A program made the translations under genes and the position numbers. Shown here piece by piece: positions 34,187 to 44,234 of a DNA stretch of 64,000 bases. The notes under the pieces are model-generated. The model was not told the DNA's origin, ran no database searches, and saw only the letters and a program-made list of their open reading frames with translations. The DNA comes from Flavobacterium piscis (GTDB lineage: Bacteria > Bacteroidota > Bacteroidia > Flavobacteriales > Flavobacteriaceae), in NCBI RefSeq assembly GCF_001686925.1, contig NZ_LVEN01000027.1, positions 310,001 through 374,000 of the forward strand, read 5' to 3'. Position 1 is the first letter of the stretch; each line of letters begins with the position of its first letter.

Positions 34187-34525
34187 CTACATCGCCTGAC
34201 GTATCTCTACATTTCCACCCAAGTCCAAAACGGGACATCCCTGAGCTATTTCGGAAGCTTCGTCATAATCTTTGGCTTTTATGATGATCAGTCCGCCAAT
34301 AGATTCTTTGATTTCTACAAACGGTCCGTTTGTAATTCCTTTTGCTTTGCTTACTACTTTTCCCTGTCCGTCCCATTTTTGTAAAGGCCTTGCCAGTTTA
34401 TCTTGTGCTGCCAGACCTCCAAACCAGTTTTGCCATTGTTTCAAATGTTGCTGTAATTCTTCCGGCGAAGGCTGATTTTCTTTGGTTGTAAAATCTCTTC
34501 TGAATATTAATATGAATTCGTTCAT
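34187..34525 (-). CDS. YCII-related (DGPF) protein
   Basis: A 112-residue protein with MNEFILIFRRD, GWDGQGK-like KWDGQGKVVSKAKG and TNGPFVEIKESIGGLIIIKAKDYDEA, and a C-terminal GGNVEIRQ: the family's typical ferredoxin-like pattern. The ATG at 34525 (MNEFILIF) is preferred over an upstream Met at 34555 that would add a non-conserved stretch. DGPF proteins accompany ECF42 sigma factors, and one lies 450 bp downstream on the same strand. Their exact role is not settled; they may be targets or signal partners. Confidence 0.85.
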   Translation of the reverse strand: MNEFILIFRRDFTTKENQPSPEELQQHLKQWQNWFGGLAAQDKLARPLQKWDGQGKVVSKAKGITNGPFVEIKESIGGLIIIKAKDYDEASEIAQGCPVLDLGGNVEIRQAM

Positions 34526-34641
34526 TGTTTTTGTTTTAAAGTTTAAAAGGGGCATTTTATAAAATGATTTTAAAAAAGACTGTCTTTTATCTGAGATATA
34601 AATTTAATGTTTTACCCCAAATAAAAAGCAGCCTGATGTAT

Positions 34642-35094
34642 TTATCCAAATTGTCCCACTCTGTAAGTTCCCGGAGTATTAGGAAAAGCAAGGTTAAAAC
34701 GATTCCATGTGTTAATAGTAGTAATTACAAGTGTAAGATCGATTAGTTCCTCGTCTGAGAATTCACTTTTTGCTATAGCATAAACATCGTTATGAACCTG
34801 ACAAGTTGTTACAGCTTCCGCCCACGCCAATGCAGCTCTTTCTCTTGAAGTATAATACGGAGTTTCTCTCCAGGCACTTAAACCAAATAAACGTTGAGGT
34901 GTTTCGCCGGTTGCCAAAGCTTCTTTGGAATGCATGTCTAAACAATACGCACAACTGTTGATTTGTGATACTCTAAAATCGACTAAATCTAATAATGATT
35001 TTTCAAGTCCTGATTTTTTGATATAACCGGTAATTGCAAATAAAGTACTTAACGCTTTTTGACCTTTTTCGAATGCATTAATTCTAGTTTCCAT
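34642..35094 (-). CDS. AhpD-like carboxymuconolactone decarboxylase family protein
   Basis: A 150-residue protein with the peroxidase motif C48-x-x-C51 and H55 in SCAYCLDMHSKEAL and a downstream helix RERAALAWAEAVT. The family includes AhpD alkylhydroperoxidases, which use the Cys pair to reduce peroxides. It stands 117 bp before the DGPF gene, the common neighbourhood of ECF sigma factors, so it is probably part of that sigma factor's target group. Confidence 0.88.
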   Translation of the reverse strand: METRINAFEKGQKALSTLFAITGYIKKSGLEKSLLDLVDFRVSQINSCAYCLDMHSKEALATGETPQRLFGLSAWRETPYYTSRERAALAWAEAVTTCQVHNDVYAIAKSEFSDEELIDLTLVITTINTWNRFNLAFPNTPGTYRVGQFG

Positions 35095-35213
35095 AATGTA
35101 TAATTTTTAATGTTATACCCTAATGACAACTGAGCTTTCGAGATTGGACAAATTTTCGAAAAAAAAGTATATTTTTTTTAAAATATTTCTAAAACCCTTG
35201 ATTTTTCTGGGTT

Positions 35214-35858
35214 TTAATTTATAATTAAATCGATGTTTTTAGAATAGTTAGACAATAAAGGCTTGCCATTAAAACTATTTGTCATGGTCCACGGTACAAG
35301 TTGTCCTTTTTCGATGATTTCTTTTTTAGAATAAACCATACTAAAATACATTTCTAAATCATTTGGATTTTCCGGCATGGGTTTATTTTTTGATGCTTCG
35401 GGAATATCTTCGTAATAATATCTGGATTTTTTTAAAACCGGATATTTGTTTAATAAATATTCATTTAAAGTAAATCTCGGGCCATCACCTTGGTATAAAT
35501 CATCAAATAAAATTGGTGTAATAGTCAGACTTTTAATATTCTGCTTTAAACTTTTATATTGCTCTGAAGTGGTAGAAAAATCAGATTCCTTCAAATTATC
35601 TTTTTCAGACAGCTGTCTGATAACCGAAAGACGGACGTAATCGCCATTGATTTCGATAACCTTAAATACAAAATAATATTTTTGATAACTCTGGCTTCCG
35701 TTAATACCAGTTTCTTTGCTAAAAATAAAACTTCCCAATTGCAGTTGATGCTCTTTGGTATTCAGGGCTTTTTTCCACATATAAGGTTTGTAGACTTTTT
35801 CTTTTAAGACATAAAAAGCAATTAAAACAATAACAGAAATCAGCAGTATTTTTTTCAT
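35214..35858 (-). CDS. Hypothetical membrane-anchored protein
   Basis: A 214-residue protein with one N-terminal transmembrane helix (ILLISVIVLIAFYVL, residues 4-18) followed by Lys-rich KEKVYKPYMWKKAL and a soluble domain with FKVIEINGDYVRLSVIRQL and DDLYQGDGPRFTLNEYL. I do not recognise the family. The anchor places the domain in the periplasm. Its neighbours (AhpD-like gene upstream of the sigma group, LytTR regulator on the other side) give no clear functional hint. Confidence 0.6.
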   Translation of the reverse strand: MKKILLISVIVLIAFYVLKEKVYKPYMWKKALNTKEHQLQLGSFIFSKETGINGSQSYQKYYFVFKVIEINGDYVRLSVIRQLSEKDNLKESDFSTTSEQYKSLKQNIKSLTITPILFDDLYQGDGPRFTLNEYLLNKYPVLKKSRYYYEDIPEASKNKPMPENPNDLEMYFSMVYSKKEIIEKGQLVPWTMTNSFNGKPLLSNYSKNIDLIIN

Positions 35859-36006
35859 TTGTTTGGATAAATGTGAATTAAAAATTAAAAATTACGAATT
35901 AAAAATTACAGTTCACATAATGCTATGAGTTTTATTACAAATGAAATGACTTTTTCAGCTATCAAATCGATGTCTCTATGTGTTTAAAAACTAAGCGCAA
36001 AGTTTA

Positions 36007-36765
36007 TTAAGAATCAAGCCAATTCTTAAAATTATTAATCTCTTTTTTGCTTAAAATAATAGGTTCAGTATCCGGAATAGCAACATTCAGTAAAATCTCG
36101 ATTTTCTGGCTCGAATGTTTTATTATTTCCTGAATATGATGACGGTTGATGATGTATTTTCGATTTATTTTAAAGAAAAGATCAGGATTAAGTTTATTGA
36201 TCAGATCTTTTAGATTGCTATTGTAGAGATAATTACTTCCGGAATCGGTGTAGATAAACAGATGTTTTCCTGTGGCATAAAAATAAGTAATCGAGGTATC
36301 ATTGATAGAAAGAAGCTTATCTCTGTGATTGACCAAAAAATGATGCTGAACGCTGCTTTGATTTTCAATTTCGACCAAAGATTCGACAATCAGGTTGGTA
36401 TTAAACGTTTCTTTTATGTTTTTGTATTTGAGTAAAGCTTCGTGTAATTCTTCTTCTTCATAAGGTTTTAGAAGATAATCTATGGTAAAGTGTTTGAAAA
36501 CTTTTACGGCATAAGAATCGTAAGCGGTAATAAAAATAACGGGGCATGAAACAGTCGCTTGCTCAAAAATGTCAAGACTTTTACCGTCGCCCAAATGAAT
36601 ATCCATAAAGGCAAGATCAACAGTATTTACTTTAAAAAAAGCAACGGCATCTTTTACAGATTTCAGCACCGTTATTTCATTAATCGAAATGATATTCTGC
36701 TGTTCTAAGATGGATTTGAGATAGCTTGAAGCCAAATGTTCGTCTTCAATAATAACTACTTTCAT
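36007..36765 (-). CDS. LytTR-family response regulator
   Basis: A 252-residue regulator with an N-terminal receiver (acidic residues 7-9 in IIEDEHLAS, D55 in FMDIHLGDG, Lys in DYLLKPYEE) and a C-terminal LytTR DNA-binding domain (about 150-250, with HFLVNHRDKLLSI, FKINRKYIINRHHI). It is the probable partner of the LytS-type kinase at 44235-45797; the two frame the protease-SusC-SusD genes. A terminator upstream (36789-36817) suggests that it is transcribed by read-through or from its own promoter. Confidence 0.88.
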   Translation of the reverse strand: MKVVIIEDEHLASSYLKSILEQQNIISINEITVLKSVKDAVAFFKVNTVDLAFMDIHLGDGKSLDIFEQATVSCPVIFITAYDSYAVKVFKHFTIDYLLKPYEEEELHEALLKYKNIKETFNTNLIVESLVEIENQSSVQHHFLVNHRDKLLSINDTSITYFYATGKHLFIYTDSGSNYLYNSNLKDLINKLNPDLFFKINRKYIINRHHIQEIIKHSSQKIEILLNVAIPDTEPIILSKKEINNFKNWLDS

Positions 36766-36788
36766 GACGTTTAATTTTCTGTAAAGTT

Positions 36789-36817
36789 AAAAAAAAAGCT
36801 CCGTTAAAAACGGAGCT
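36789..36817 (-). terminator. Terminator after the susD-like gene
   Basis: On the minus strand AGCTCCGTTTTTAACGGAGCT is a 9-bp stem with a T run after it, 8 bp downstream of the SusD stop (longest part AGCTCCGTT/AACGGAGCT). It would reduce transcription into the LytTR gene. Confidence 0.75.
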
Positions 36818-36824
36818 AATTTTA

Positions 36825-38144
36825 TTACAATTCAGGATTGTTTAAACGGGCATCAAGAGGAAACGGAAGCGTATAACGCGGATCATTTTCTATTAATGTA
36901 TAATCCTGATCATTAAAAGTATGAATGATTTGTTGTTGAGTAGTTCTTCGCAAATCAAACCAACGGTGACCTTCTACAGCAAACTCACGTTGTCTTTCCT
37001 GAGCTACAAAATCAAGAAGCTGAGTTTGTGTCATGGCAGCAATCGATGTACTTAATGTGTTAAAAGCTGTTGCATTATATCTGTTTTTAATAAAAGTGGT
37101 TACAGTTGTTCTTGCTGTTGCCAAATCATTTAATTGTGCAGATGCTTCTGCTTTCGTCAAGTACAATTCAGCGGTTCTGAAAGTACATTTTTGAGCGATA
37201 TCACCACCTTTTCTAAATCTGAATCTGCTTCCGCTTGCCTGATAATACAAAGCAAAACGCAAGTCATTTGTTTTATCATAAACGCCTGTTAAAGTTGGCG
37301 CGGCATATGATGTACCTTTTAAAAGATTGATAAAAGGATCTTCAAGTGCCAATATAGATTCCGGACCGTTATAAAGGTTAGGTAACGCAGCTGTAGTGTT
37401 TAAATTGATTAAAGCACTTTTGTATGTCATTGCTTTATCTGCAGCTTCGATAGCTTTAGCCCATTCTTTTCTGTAAAGGAAAATACGAGATTCCATAGCA
37501 TATAATGAAGCCTTAGAAAAACGGTAATTAATACCTGTTGTCTGAGTGTCTAAATTCAATAATTTTTTAGCCTCTTCGTTATCAGATAAAATCTGGTCGT
37601 AAATAACAGCAACACTTTGAGGAACGTAAGCCTGCTCTAAATCTATTTTTAAAGCCAACGGAACACCTTTGTCTGTTGCAGCTGTTGCAGCATTGTAAGG
37701 TTTACTAAATATGTTCAGTAAATCAAAGTAAGTTAAGGCTCTTAATGCATAAGCTTCTCCAATTAACTGGTCTTTCTCTGTAGAAGGTGCTAATTTTGCG
37801 CTTGCGTCATTGATGATCACATTGGTATAGAAAATTCTGTTGTACAAAGCCGAATAAGGAAAACTATTGGTAGTTTTATCAGGATTGACATCTTTCCAGA
37901 TATAATGATCTCTGTAGAAAGTGGCATTATCATTAAATTCATCTAAGACCAATTCATCTGCTCTTATGGCAGACAATGCTTTATGAATCGCCGTTATCGA
38001 ATATCCTCTTGTCATAACAGCTCTGTAATCTGTTAAGGTTTCCGGAATTACTTTACCTACCGGCTCAACATCAAGATAATGATCACAGCTTACAGTTGTA
38101 ACAGCTACACTGGCAAAGAATACGTATTTTAATATATTTTTCAT
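36825..38144 (-). CDS. SusD/RagB family nutrient-binding lipoprotein
   Basis: A 439-residue lipoprotein with the lipobox TVSC (Cys 20) followed by DHYLDVEPVGKVIPETLTDY, an N-terminal RagB/SusD motif, TPR-like helices in the middle (EAYALRALTYFDLLNIFSKPYNA), and the C-terminal block VAQERQREFAVEGHRWFDLRR, the best-known SusD signature. It forms the surface lid on the SusC barrel and binds the imported polymer. It lies 11 bp after susC. No glycosidase or polysaccharide lyase is encoded near it, but a metzincin is, so the ligand is more likely a peptide than a glycan. Confidence 0.9.
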   Translation of the reverse strand: MKNILKYVFFASVAVTTVSCDHYLDVEPVGKVIPETLTDYRAVMTRGYSITAIHKALSAIRADELVLDEFNDNATFYRDHYIWKDVNPDKTTNSFPYSALYNRIFYTNVIINDASAKLAPSTEKDQLIGEAYALRALTYFDLLNIFSKPYNAATAATDKGVPLALKIDLEQAYVPQSVAVIYDQILSDNEEAKKLLNLDTQTTGINYRFSKASLYAMESRIFLYRKEWAKAIEAADKAMTYKSALINLNTTAALPNLYNGPESILALEDPFINLLKGTSYAAPTLTGVYDKTNDLRFALYYQASGSRFRFRKGGDIAQKCTFRTAELYLTKAEASAQLNDLATARTTVTTFIKNRYNATAFNTLSTSIAAMTQTQLLDFVAQERQREFAVEGHRWFDLRRTTQQQIIHTFNDQDYTLIENDPRYTLPFPLDARLNNPEL

Positions 38145-38155
38145 TTTAAATCAGA

Positions 38156-41100
38156 TTAAAAAGTTAGGTTACATCCTAAAGAAATTGATCTTGGGATTGG
38201 TTGTGCATAGATATTTCCGTACGTTTCAGGATCAAAGTAACCTTTATAATCAGAGCTGATTACGAATAAGTTTCTACCTTCGATACTAAATCTTACACTA
38301 TCCATAAACAAAGTATTAGTTGCTTTTTTAGGTAAAGAATATCCAAAACGAACACTGCTCAAACGCATATAGCTCATTTCATGAACCCATGTATCTAAAT
38401 AATTGTACATATTAAGTGGTGCTGCTCCTGGAGAATACCATTGGTAAGCCATCCATGAATCTCCTGTTCCTGAAGTTTCACTCGTAATTCCAGGTATGTG
38501 TGAACCTGTATTAGTAGGTGACCAGACATTAAGCACATCTGTAGTATAATTTTGACCACGATCTAATTGTGCACCATTAAAATTTGGTTTTTCAACAACC
38601 GTTTGTTTGATATTAAAAGTAGTAGCAATTGTAAGATCAAAATTATGAACTTTAAAAGTGTTGATAAAACCACCGGTAAATTTAGGATCAAGATCTCCAA
38701 CATAAGTAAACAAATTTCTGGTGTCTTCATCTGTAAGTCTTGATTGCGATAAAACTCCCGGGAAAAAATCGGCATAAGGATCAAAAAGCGCAAAAAAGGT
38801 TTGAGAGTTTACCGTTTCTCCTTTTTTATTTACAAATAAAGGAAAACCATTTTCATCAATTCCGTTAGTTTTTAATGCAAATACTGCATTAACCGGAAGT
38901 CCTTCTCTGGAAGGTAAATAGCTGTTAGATCTTGTTTCAATACGATCTACATTACTTTTATTATGAGCGAAATTTATAGTGGTATTCCATTTAAAGTTCG
39001 GACGGTCAATGTTTCGTGTAGACAAAGAAATCTCGTATCCTTTATTGGTTACCTGCGCCCAGTTAGCGTTTGTATATTCAAATCCGTTTTCAACAGGAAG
39101 CGATTGTAAACCAATTAAATCAGAACTTTTTCTTCCGTAAACATCCGTTACAATGCTAATACGATTGTTGAATAAACCAAGATCCATTCCAACGTTAGTA
39201 TTAGTAGTTTTTTCCCATCTCAATTTATCATTTGGAGGAGAAATTACATTAATAATAGGTTCTGTTTGTCCTGGTAAAATAACCACAGTTTGGCTTTCTC
39301 CAACTACATACGGAGAAGTGTTTTTGTCGATATTTCCTTGTAAACCATAAGAAGCACGTAATCGTAAATTAGAAACTACTTCATTACCTTTTAAGAAATT
39401 TTCTTCAGATACTGCCCATGAACCGGAAACAGCCCATAGTGGTAAATATTTGTATTTAGGATCTACACCAAATAAATCCGATCCGTCGTAACGAACACTT
39501 CCAAAGAAAGTATATTTTCTGTCATACGTATAAGATGCTGTTGCAAAAAACGATGCAAATGCATTTTCGTTTTCATTTTTTAAATACGTTCTCCAGTTTG
39601 CATTTGCAGCAGAGTTTGCATTTGGAAAAATAATTTGAGTTGTAGTTAATGTTTTCGGGTCGAAACCAAACCCTTTTGTATTAATAGCAGTGCTTTTGTT
39701 TCTTCTTAATTCATTACCAGCCATAACTTCTATCTCATGTTTTCCGCCAAGAGTAGTGCTATAGTTTAGCATCGTTTTAATGTTATATTGAAAAAAGTCT
39801 GTGTTAGAATTTTGAATAATTCCGCCAACAGGAAGGAAATAAGCATCAGCTCCGTTTGCAAATACACGTGATTTTTCTCTTTCTTTTCTTGTAAAATAAG
39901 TGTCTTTACCGGCATATTTTTCAGAAGCATTATTATCAAACTGTAAACCAATTTGTGTACTTGCTTTCAGGCCTTTTGTAATCGTATAATCAACATCAAG
40001 TAAAGCTTTTACAGATCTTGTTGTCAATTCGTAATTCGTGTTTTCTCTTTCTTCCAGGAAATTATAAGGAATATATACGCTTCCATTTCCATATCCAGTC
40101 ATATCTTTATCATAGTTATAACTTCCATCAGCGTTAAACGGAGTCAGATATGGGTTTACGTTTCTCGAATAATTAGCAGGATTGGTAAAAGTATCGGTAT
40201 CTGATACATAAGTTGTTTTCTTGCTTTGTGTACCAAAAATTCCAACACCAACATGTAATTTATCTGTTACATCAAAGTTGTTTTTTAAGGTAAGATTGTA
40301 TCTGTCAAAACCAGTTCCTACAGTAGCTCCTTCTTCATTATAAGCTCCTAATGAGAAATAGTAATCAGATCTTTCTCCACCACCTGATAAACTCAAACCA
40401 TATTGTTTATTAAAAGTACTTCTGTACAATAAATCACCCCAATTGGTATTGTTGTTTCTTAAAGCGTTGATAGAGTTTTGAGTTGCAGGACTTAGAGACG
40501 AAAAACCTCCCGATCTATAGGCTCCTAATTCATTAGCCTGATTAAGAATACGGGAAATTTCTCCGTTTGTGTCTCTGTAAGTCAAATCTTCTCTTGAAGC
40601 TAATGAAAGTTCCAAATCTACTTTTTGAGAAGAGTTTAAAAGGTTTAATTTAGAAAAATTAGGTTTTTCAGTCACGAAAGTATTCACATTAAAGTCTACT
40701 CTCATACTTCCTTTTCTTCCTTTTTTAGTCGTTACCACGATAACTCCGTTTGCGGCTCTTGCACCATAAATGGCAGTTGCAGCAGCATCTTTAAGAATGG
40801 TAATATCTTTAATATCTTCAGGATTTAAACCCGCGATAGAAAAATTGCTTAAAACATCGATATTGTCTTTGTCGTAGTTTTGAGGAACATCATTTCCTTC
40901 AAGCGGCAAACCATCCAAAACCCATAATGGATCCTGAGCACCATTAAGAGATGCAGTACCACGAATTCTGATTTTTGAGATCGTTCCCGGAGCTCCCGTT
41001 TGCTGCGTTACCGCAACACCCGCAACCTGACCAATTAACATTTGATCCAAACTCGCCACACCTGCTTGTTTGATATCAGCCATATCAACTGTTGCAACAG

Positions 41101-41500
41101 CCGATGTCAGTTTTCTTTTTTCGATCTTTTGGTAACCTGTAACTACAATTTCTTTTAGTTCGCTTACATCAGATTTTAATGAAATAGTATAATTGTTTTG
41201 CGATGTAATATCAATTGTGTAAGGCAGGTATCCCATATAAGTTACCCTTAAACTTTTGATGTTACTGTTAATTTTAAATTCGAAAGCACCATCAAAATCG
41301 GTTACAGTACCTAAACTGGCACTTTGTATAACACCTTTTTCTCCGGTATTGTTGGATACGGAAGTATTCTCGACAAAAACAGTAACTCCCGGTATCGGTA
41401 GTCCGTCTGCGGCATCAAGTACCTTTCCTTTAATAGTCCTTTCCTGCGCATACCCTGAGAGGGCAAGAAGGAAACTCAGCATGTAAAATAAATTCTTCAT
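38156..41500 (-). CDS. SusC/RagA family TonB-dependent transporter
   Basis: An 1114-residue outer-membrane transporter: signal peptide to YAQ, carboxypeptidase-regulatory-like domain (about 20-110, IKGKVLDAADGLPIPGVTVFVE), a plug with GYQKIEKRKLTSAVATVDMADI, LDQMLIGQVAGVAVTQQTGAPG, IRIRGTASLNGAQDPLWVLDG and KDAAATAIYGARAANGVI, and a long barrel ending ISLGCNLTF. It pairs with the SusD lipoprotein and uses TonB energy. The regulatory-like domain has an insertion (about residues 40-65). It starts 25 bp after the metalloprotease gene. Confidence 0.92.
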   Translation of the reverse strand: MKNLFYMLSFLLALSGYAQERTIKGKVLDAADGLPIPGVTVFVENTSVSNNTGEKGVIQSASLGTVTDFDGAFEFKINSNIKSLRVTYMGYLPYTIDITSQNNYTISLKSDVSELKEIVVTGYQKIEKRKLTSAVATVDMADIKQAGVASLDQMLIGQVAGVAVTQQTGAPGTISKIRIRGTASLNGAQDPLWVLDGLPLEGNDVPQNYDKDNIDVLSNFSIAGLNPEDIKDITILKDAAATAIYGARAANGVIVVTTKKGRKGSMRVDFNVNTFVTEKPNFSKLNLLNSSQKVDLELSLASREDLTYRDTNGEISRILNQANELGAYRSGGFSSLSPATQNSINALRNNNTNWGDLLYRSTFNKQYGLSLSGGGERSDYYFSLGAYNEEGATVGTGFDRYNLTLKNNFDVTDKLHVGVGIFGTQSKKTTYVSDTDTFTNPANYSRNVNPYLTPFNADGSYNYDKDMTGYGNGSVYIPYNFLEERENTNYELTTRSVKALLDVDYTITKGLKASTQIGLQFDNNASEKYAGKDTYFTRKEREKSRVFANGADAYFLPVGGIIQNSNTDFFQYNIKTMLNYSTTLGGKHEIEVMAGNELRRNKSTAINTKGFGFDPKTLTTTQIIFPNANSAANANWRTYLKNENENAFASFFATASYTYDRKYTFFGSVRYDGSDLFGVDPKYKYLPLWAVSGSWAVSEENFLKGNEVVSNLRLRASYGLQGNIDKNTSPYVVGESQTVVILPGQTEPIINVISPPNDKLRWEKTTNTNVGMDLGLFNNRISIVTDVYGRKSSDLIGLQSLPVENGFEYTNANWAQVTNKGYEISLSTRNIDRPNFKWNTTINFAHNKSNVDRIETRSNSYLPSREGLPVNAVFALKTNGIDENGFPLFVNKKGETVNSQTFFALFDPYADFFPGVLSQSRLTDEDTRNLFTYVGDLDPKFTGGFINTFKVHNFDLTIATTFNIKQTVVEKPNFNGAQLDRGQNYTTDVLNVWSPTNTGSHIPGITSETSGTGDSWMAYQWYSPGAAPLNMYNYLDTWVHEMSYMRLSSVRFGYSLPKKATNTLFMDSVRFSIEGRNLFVISSDYKGYFDPETYGNIYAQPIPRSISLGCNLTF

Positions 41501-41525
41501 TGGGTTGTTTTTGGATTGTGTTAAA

Positions 41526-44129
41526 TTATAGTGTGTTGTTTAATGCTTTTTCGATACGCTGAATCAGGTCGAAATAATGGTTTTTAGTTTCCTGATTTCC
41601 AATATTTCTCTTTGTCTTCAGTAATTGCAAGATCTGATTCAATTCGCCTTTTTTATCAGATGTAACTTCAGAAACTCTTTTTAGAGAGGATTGATTGATG
41701 TTTCGCGCCATTTTTGCTTCGTCTAAATAATCACATAAATGAGGCATGCTTAAGGTTGCTTCCAACTGAATGCTTTTCTTAACATCGGTTTTTTCAAAAA
41801 GTTTATTGGTCGAAACAATCAATACATCTACATAATTTTTCTGAGTCATACGTTCCATAATCGTAAGCGATTTATTTTGGATCGTAGGAGCAAAAATACT
41901 TTGGTGAAGTGTTTTGAATAATTGTGTTACGGTGAACACATTTTCTTTGGCTTCGTTACGTTGGTACAACTCATTTTCTGTAATTCGCAACAAACGATCG
42001 TCGCTTAATAAATTGTATATAATGCCGTATTGTAATTCTCTTGCAAGCGTATATGGCGTGTATTCATAAGGCCCAAGCGGAGAATCTTTCAACGGATTTG
42101 TTTTATCCAAAATTGGGTTAAAAAACAACCATTCCGGCAATTTGATACTATTGTTTAATAAGTACGAAACCGCTTTTTTCTGGATTGCAGCCGGAACCGC
42201 AACATAGCTTTGTTTGTTATCGCCATGAACCGTTGTGTTCAGGTAAATACCGCCCACATTGGTCAATACATGATAGTTGTACAAATTCCACTGACCAATT
42301 GCACCAATATAAAGTTTACCGGTTTGGTAGTAAGATTCATCCTTATCATACGTCCACTCAAGGATTTTACCCACAACTCTTTTCAAGTTTTTAAGTCCGT
42401 ATTCGCTCGCTTTCATCGCATCATCACCCAAATCTTCAGATTGCGAACGCGGATCTATTGTGCTATCACCATCTTGCTGTTCTCCGTAAAAATAAACCGG
42501 ATCATTCTGGTGTTTTGTAATCAGGGCGTTCAACGCATTGTGCTCTTCGGTTTGGTCAGCATACCATCTGTAACCCCATTCGATAGCATATTTATCATAT
42601 TCACCAATTTTTGGCGTAATCGCTTCTACATGATCTTCCGGTTGAGCGATATAATTGTAACGCGCATAATCCATGATTGACGGAGCAGTTCCGCCCATTT
42701 TTGCTGTAAAATCCGGAGATCGAAGTGATTCTACCGGATAAGCAAACGAAGCGCCCATATTATGTTTCAAACCAAAAGTATGTCCAACCTCATGAGACGA
42801 TACAAAACGGATAGCTTCTCCCATATGTTCATCACTAAATTTGTTTCCTCTTGCTTTTGGATCGATTGCTCCGGTCTGAATGCGCATCCAGCTTTGTAAT
42901 GAAGTCATTACATTATGCCACCAGATAATATCAGATTCGATAATTTCACCGCTTCTTGGGTCTACAACTGCAGGTCCCATAGCATTCGATTTTTGAGACG
43001 CTACATAAGTAATCACCGAATAACGTACATCATCAATATCAAAATCAGTATCTTCTTCTGTAGGTTCTTTTGCAATTACAGCATTTTTAAATCCTGCTTT
43101 TTCAAAAGCTGCCTGCCAATCTCGAACACCTTCTATAATATAAGAACGCCATTGTTTAGGTGTCGATGGATCGATATAATAAACAATAGGTTTTTTAGGT
43201 TCTACTAATTCGCCTCTTTTGTATTTTTCGATATCCTCTTTTTTAGGTTCTAATCTCCAGCGTGTGATCAGTTCTTTTTCTAATACTGCATGTTGGTTAT
43301 CGCTAAAATACCAGTGTTTTTCAGTGAAATACCCAATTCTTTTATCCGAAAAACGAGCGTGCATAGGCACTTTATCTAATAAAATAATATTAGAAGTTAC
43401 CCCAATTGTAACAGATAGGGCAGGACCACCTTCGGCTACAGAAGTAGTCAGTTGCGATTTAACCACAATATTTTTAGGGAAAGTTTTCACACCTTCTATA
43501 TACGAAAGTTCAGATTTTACAGATCCTCCAAAACCAATGTTGCTTAAAACATCATTGAAACTTTTTTGTTTTCCGTCAAAAACCTTATTCGCTTTTATTA
43601 CTACCGATGTAGAATCGTTGTTTTTGGTTTCGATATCAAAAACTTCTATAATAGATTCTGAAAAGTTACTGTTTACCGATGCTGTAATAGCGTCTCCAAC
43701 CGGCGATGAAACTTTTGGTACAGATGATTTTACCCAAACTTTTTTGGCAACCAAATCTTTATGAAACGTGATAATCTTATTCTCGTAATTCATTCCTTTA
43801 TTCAAACCTGCATCATTAACCGGTAAAGGAACATTTGAAATTTTATTAACAACTAAAAATTCTCTTTGAAAAAGTGAATCGTTGATCTCCAGGTAAAGAT
43901 CTGTTTTTACCTGAATAGTATTGAAAAGACCTTTTTTGAATGATCCTTTTTTAATAAGGTCGTCGTATTTTTGTCCTTTCGCATTTTTTAATGAATCCTT
44001 AACTTGTTGTTCTGTTTTTTCTTCTTTATTCTTTTTGTTCTTTTTTTGAGCAATCATAGTACTGGTATTCAGTACTAACATCACTAAAGCGATATTTTTT
44101 AGACTTCTCAACAATGCCTTTTCTCTCAT
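41526..44129 (-). CDS. Secreted zinc-dependent metalloprotease (metzincin, DUF5117 type)
   Basis: An 867-residue exported protein: signal peptide (to MIAQ), Lys/Glu-rich spacer (KKNKKNKEEKTEQQ), an N-terminal region of the DUF5118/DUF5117 type (YDDLIKKGSFKKGLFNTIQV, KWYFSD-like and TRWRLEPK segments), then the catalytic HEVGHTFGLKH motif near residue 445, the HExxHxxGxxH form of metzincins, and SIMDYARYNY as the Met-turn region. It ends with a helical C-terminal part. It is translated 25 bp before susC and transcribed after the LytS kinase; it probably cuts extracellular or periplasmic protein into peptides for the SusCD transporter. Confidence 0.88.
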   Translation of the reverse strand: MREKALLRSLKNIALVMLVLNTSTMIAQKKNKKNKEEKTEQQVKDSLKNAKGQKYDDLIKKGSFKKGLFNTIQVKTDLYLEINDSLFQREFLVVNKISNVPLPVNDAGLNKGMNYENKIITFHKDLVAKKVWVKSSVPKVSSPVGDAITASVNSNFSESIIEVFDIETKNNDSTSVVIKANKVFDGKQKSFNDVLSNIGFGGSVKSELSYIEGVKTFPKNIVVKSQLTTSVAEGGPALSVTIGVTSNIILLDKVPMHARFSDKRIGYFTEKHWYFSDNQHAVLEKELITRWRLEPKKEDIEKYKRGELVEPKKPIVYYIDPSTPKQWRSYIIEGVRDWQAAFEKAGFKNAVIAKEPTEEDTDFDIDDVRYSVITYVASQKSNAMGPAVVDPRSGEIIESDIIWWHNVMTSLQSWMRIQTGAIDPKARGNKFSDEHMGEAIRFVSSHEVGHTFGLKHNMGASFAYPVESLRSPDFTAKMGGTAPSIMDYARYNYIAQPEDHVEAITPKIGEYDKYAIEWGYRWYADQTEEHNALNALITKHQNDPVYFYGEQQDGDSTIDPRSQSEDLGDDAMKASEYGLKNLKRVVGKILEWTYDKDESYYQTGKLYIGAIGQWNLYNYHVLTNVGGIYLNTTVHGDNKQSYVAVPAAIQKKAVSYLLNNSIKLPEWLFFNPILDKTNPLKDSPLGPYEYTPYTLARELQYGIIYNLLSDDRLLRITENELYQRNEAKENVFTVTQLFKTLHQSIFAPTIQNKSLTIMERMTQKNYVDVLIVSTNKLFEKTDVKKSIQLEATLSMPHLCDYLDEAKMARNINQSSLKRVSEVTSDKKGELNQILQLLKTKRNIGNQETKNHYFDLIQRIEKALNNTL

Positions 44130-44234
44130 AGAAAGTTAAGTTTAGGTTAATTTTTGGCTAAAAATATTGCATGGATTACGTTAAAAAAAGCAAAATGGAG
44201 TGAGTGGCTTTTTTTCGGGAGTGAATGTTTTTTT

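Noticed and set aside
32494..34525. Anti-sigma factor next to the sigma gene
   Set aside because: None is present; the C-terminal TPR domain of the ECF42 type takes that role.
43219..43764. 181-codon frame opposite the metalloprotease
   Set aside because: It lies antisense within a well-supported gene; no recognisable domain or start region.
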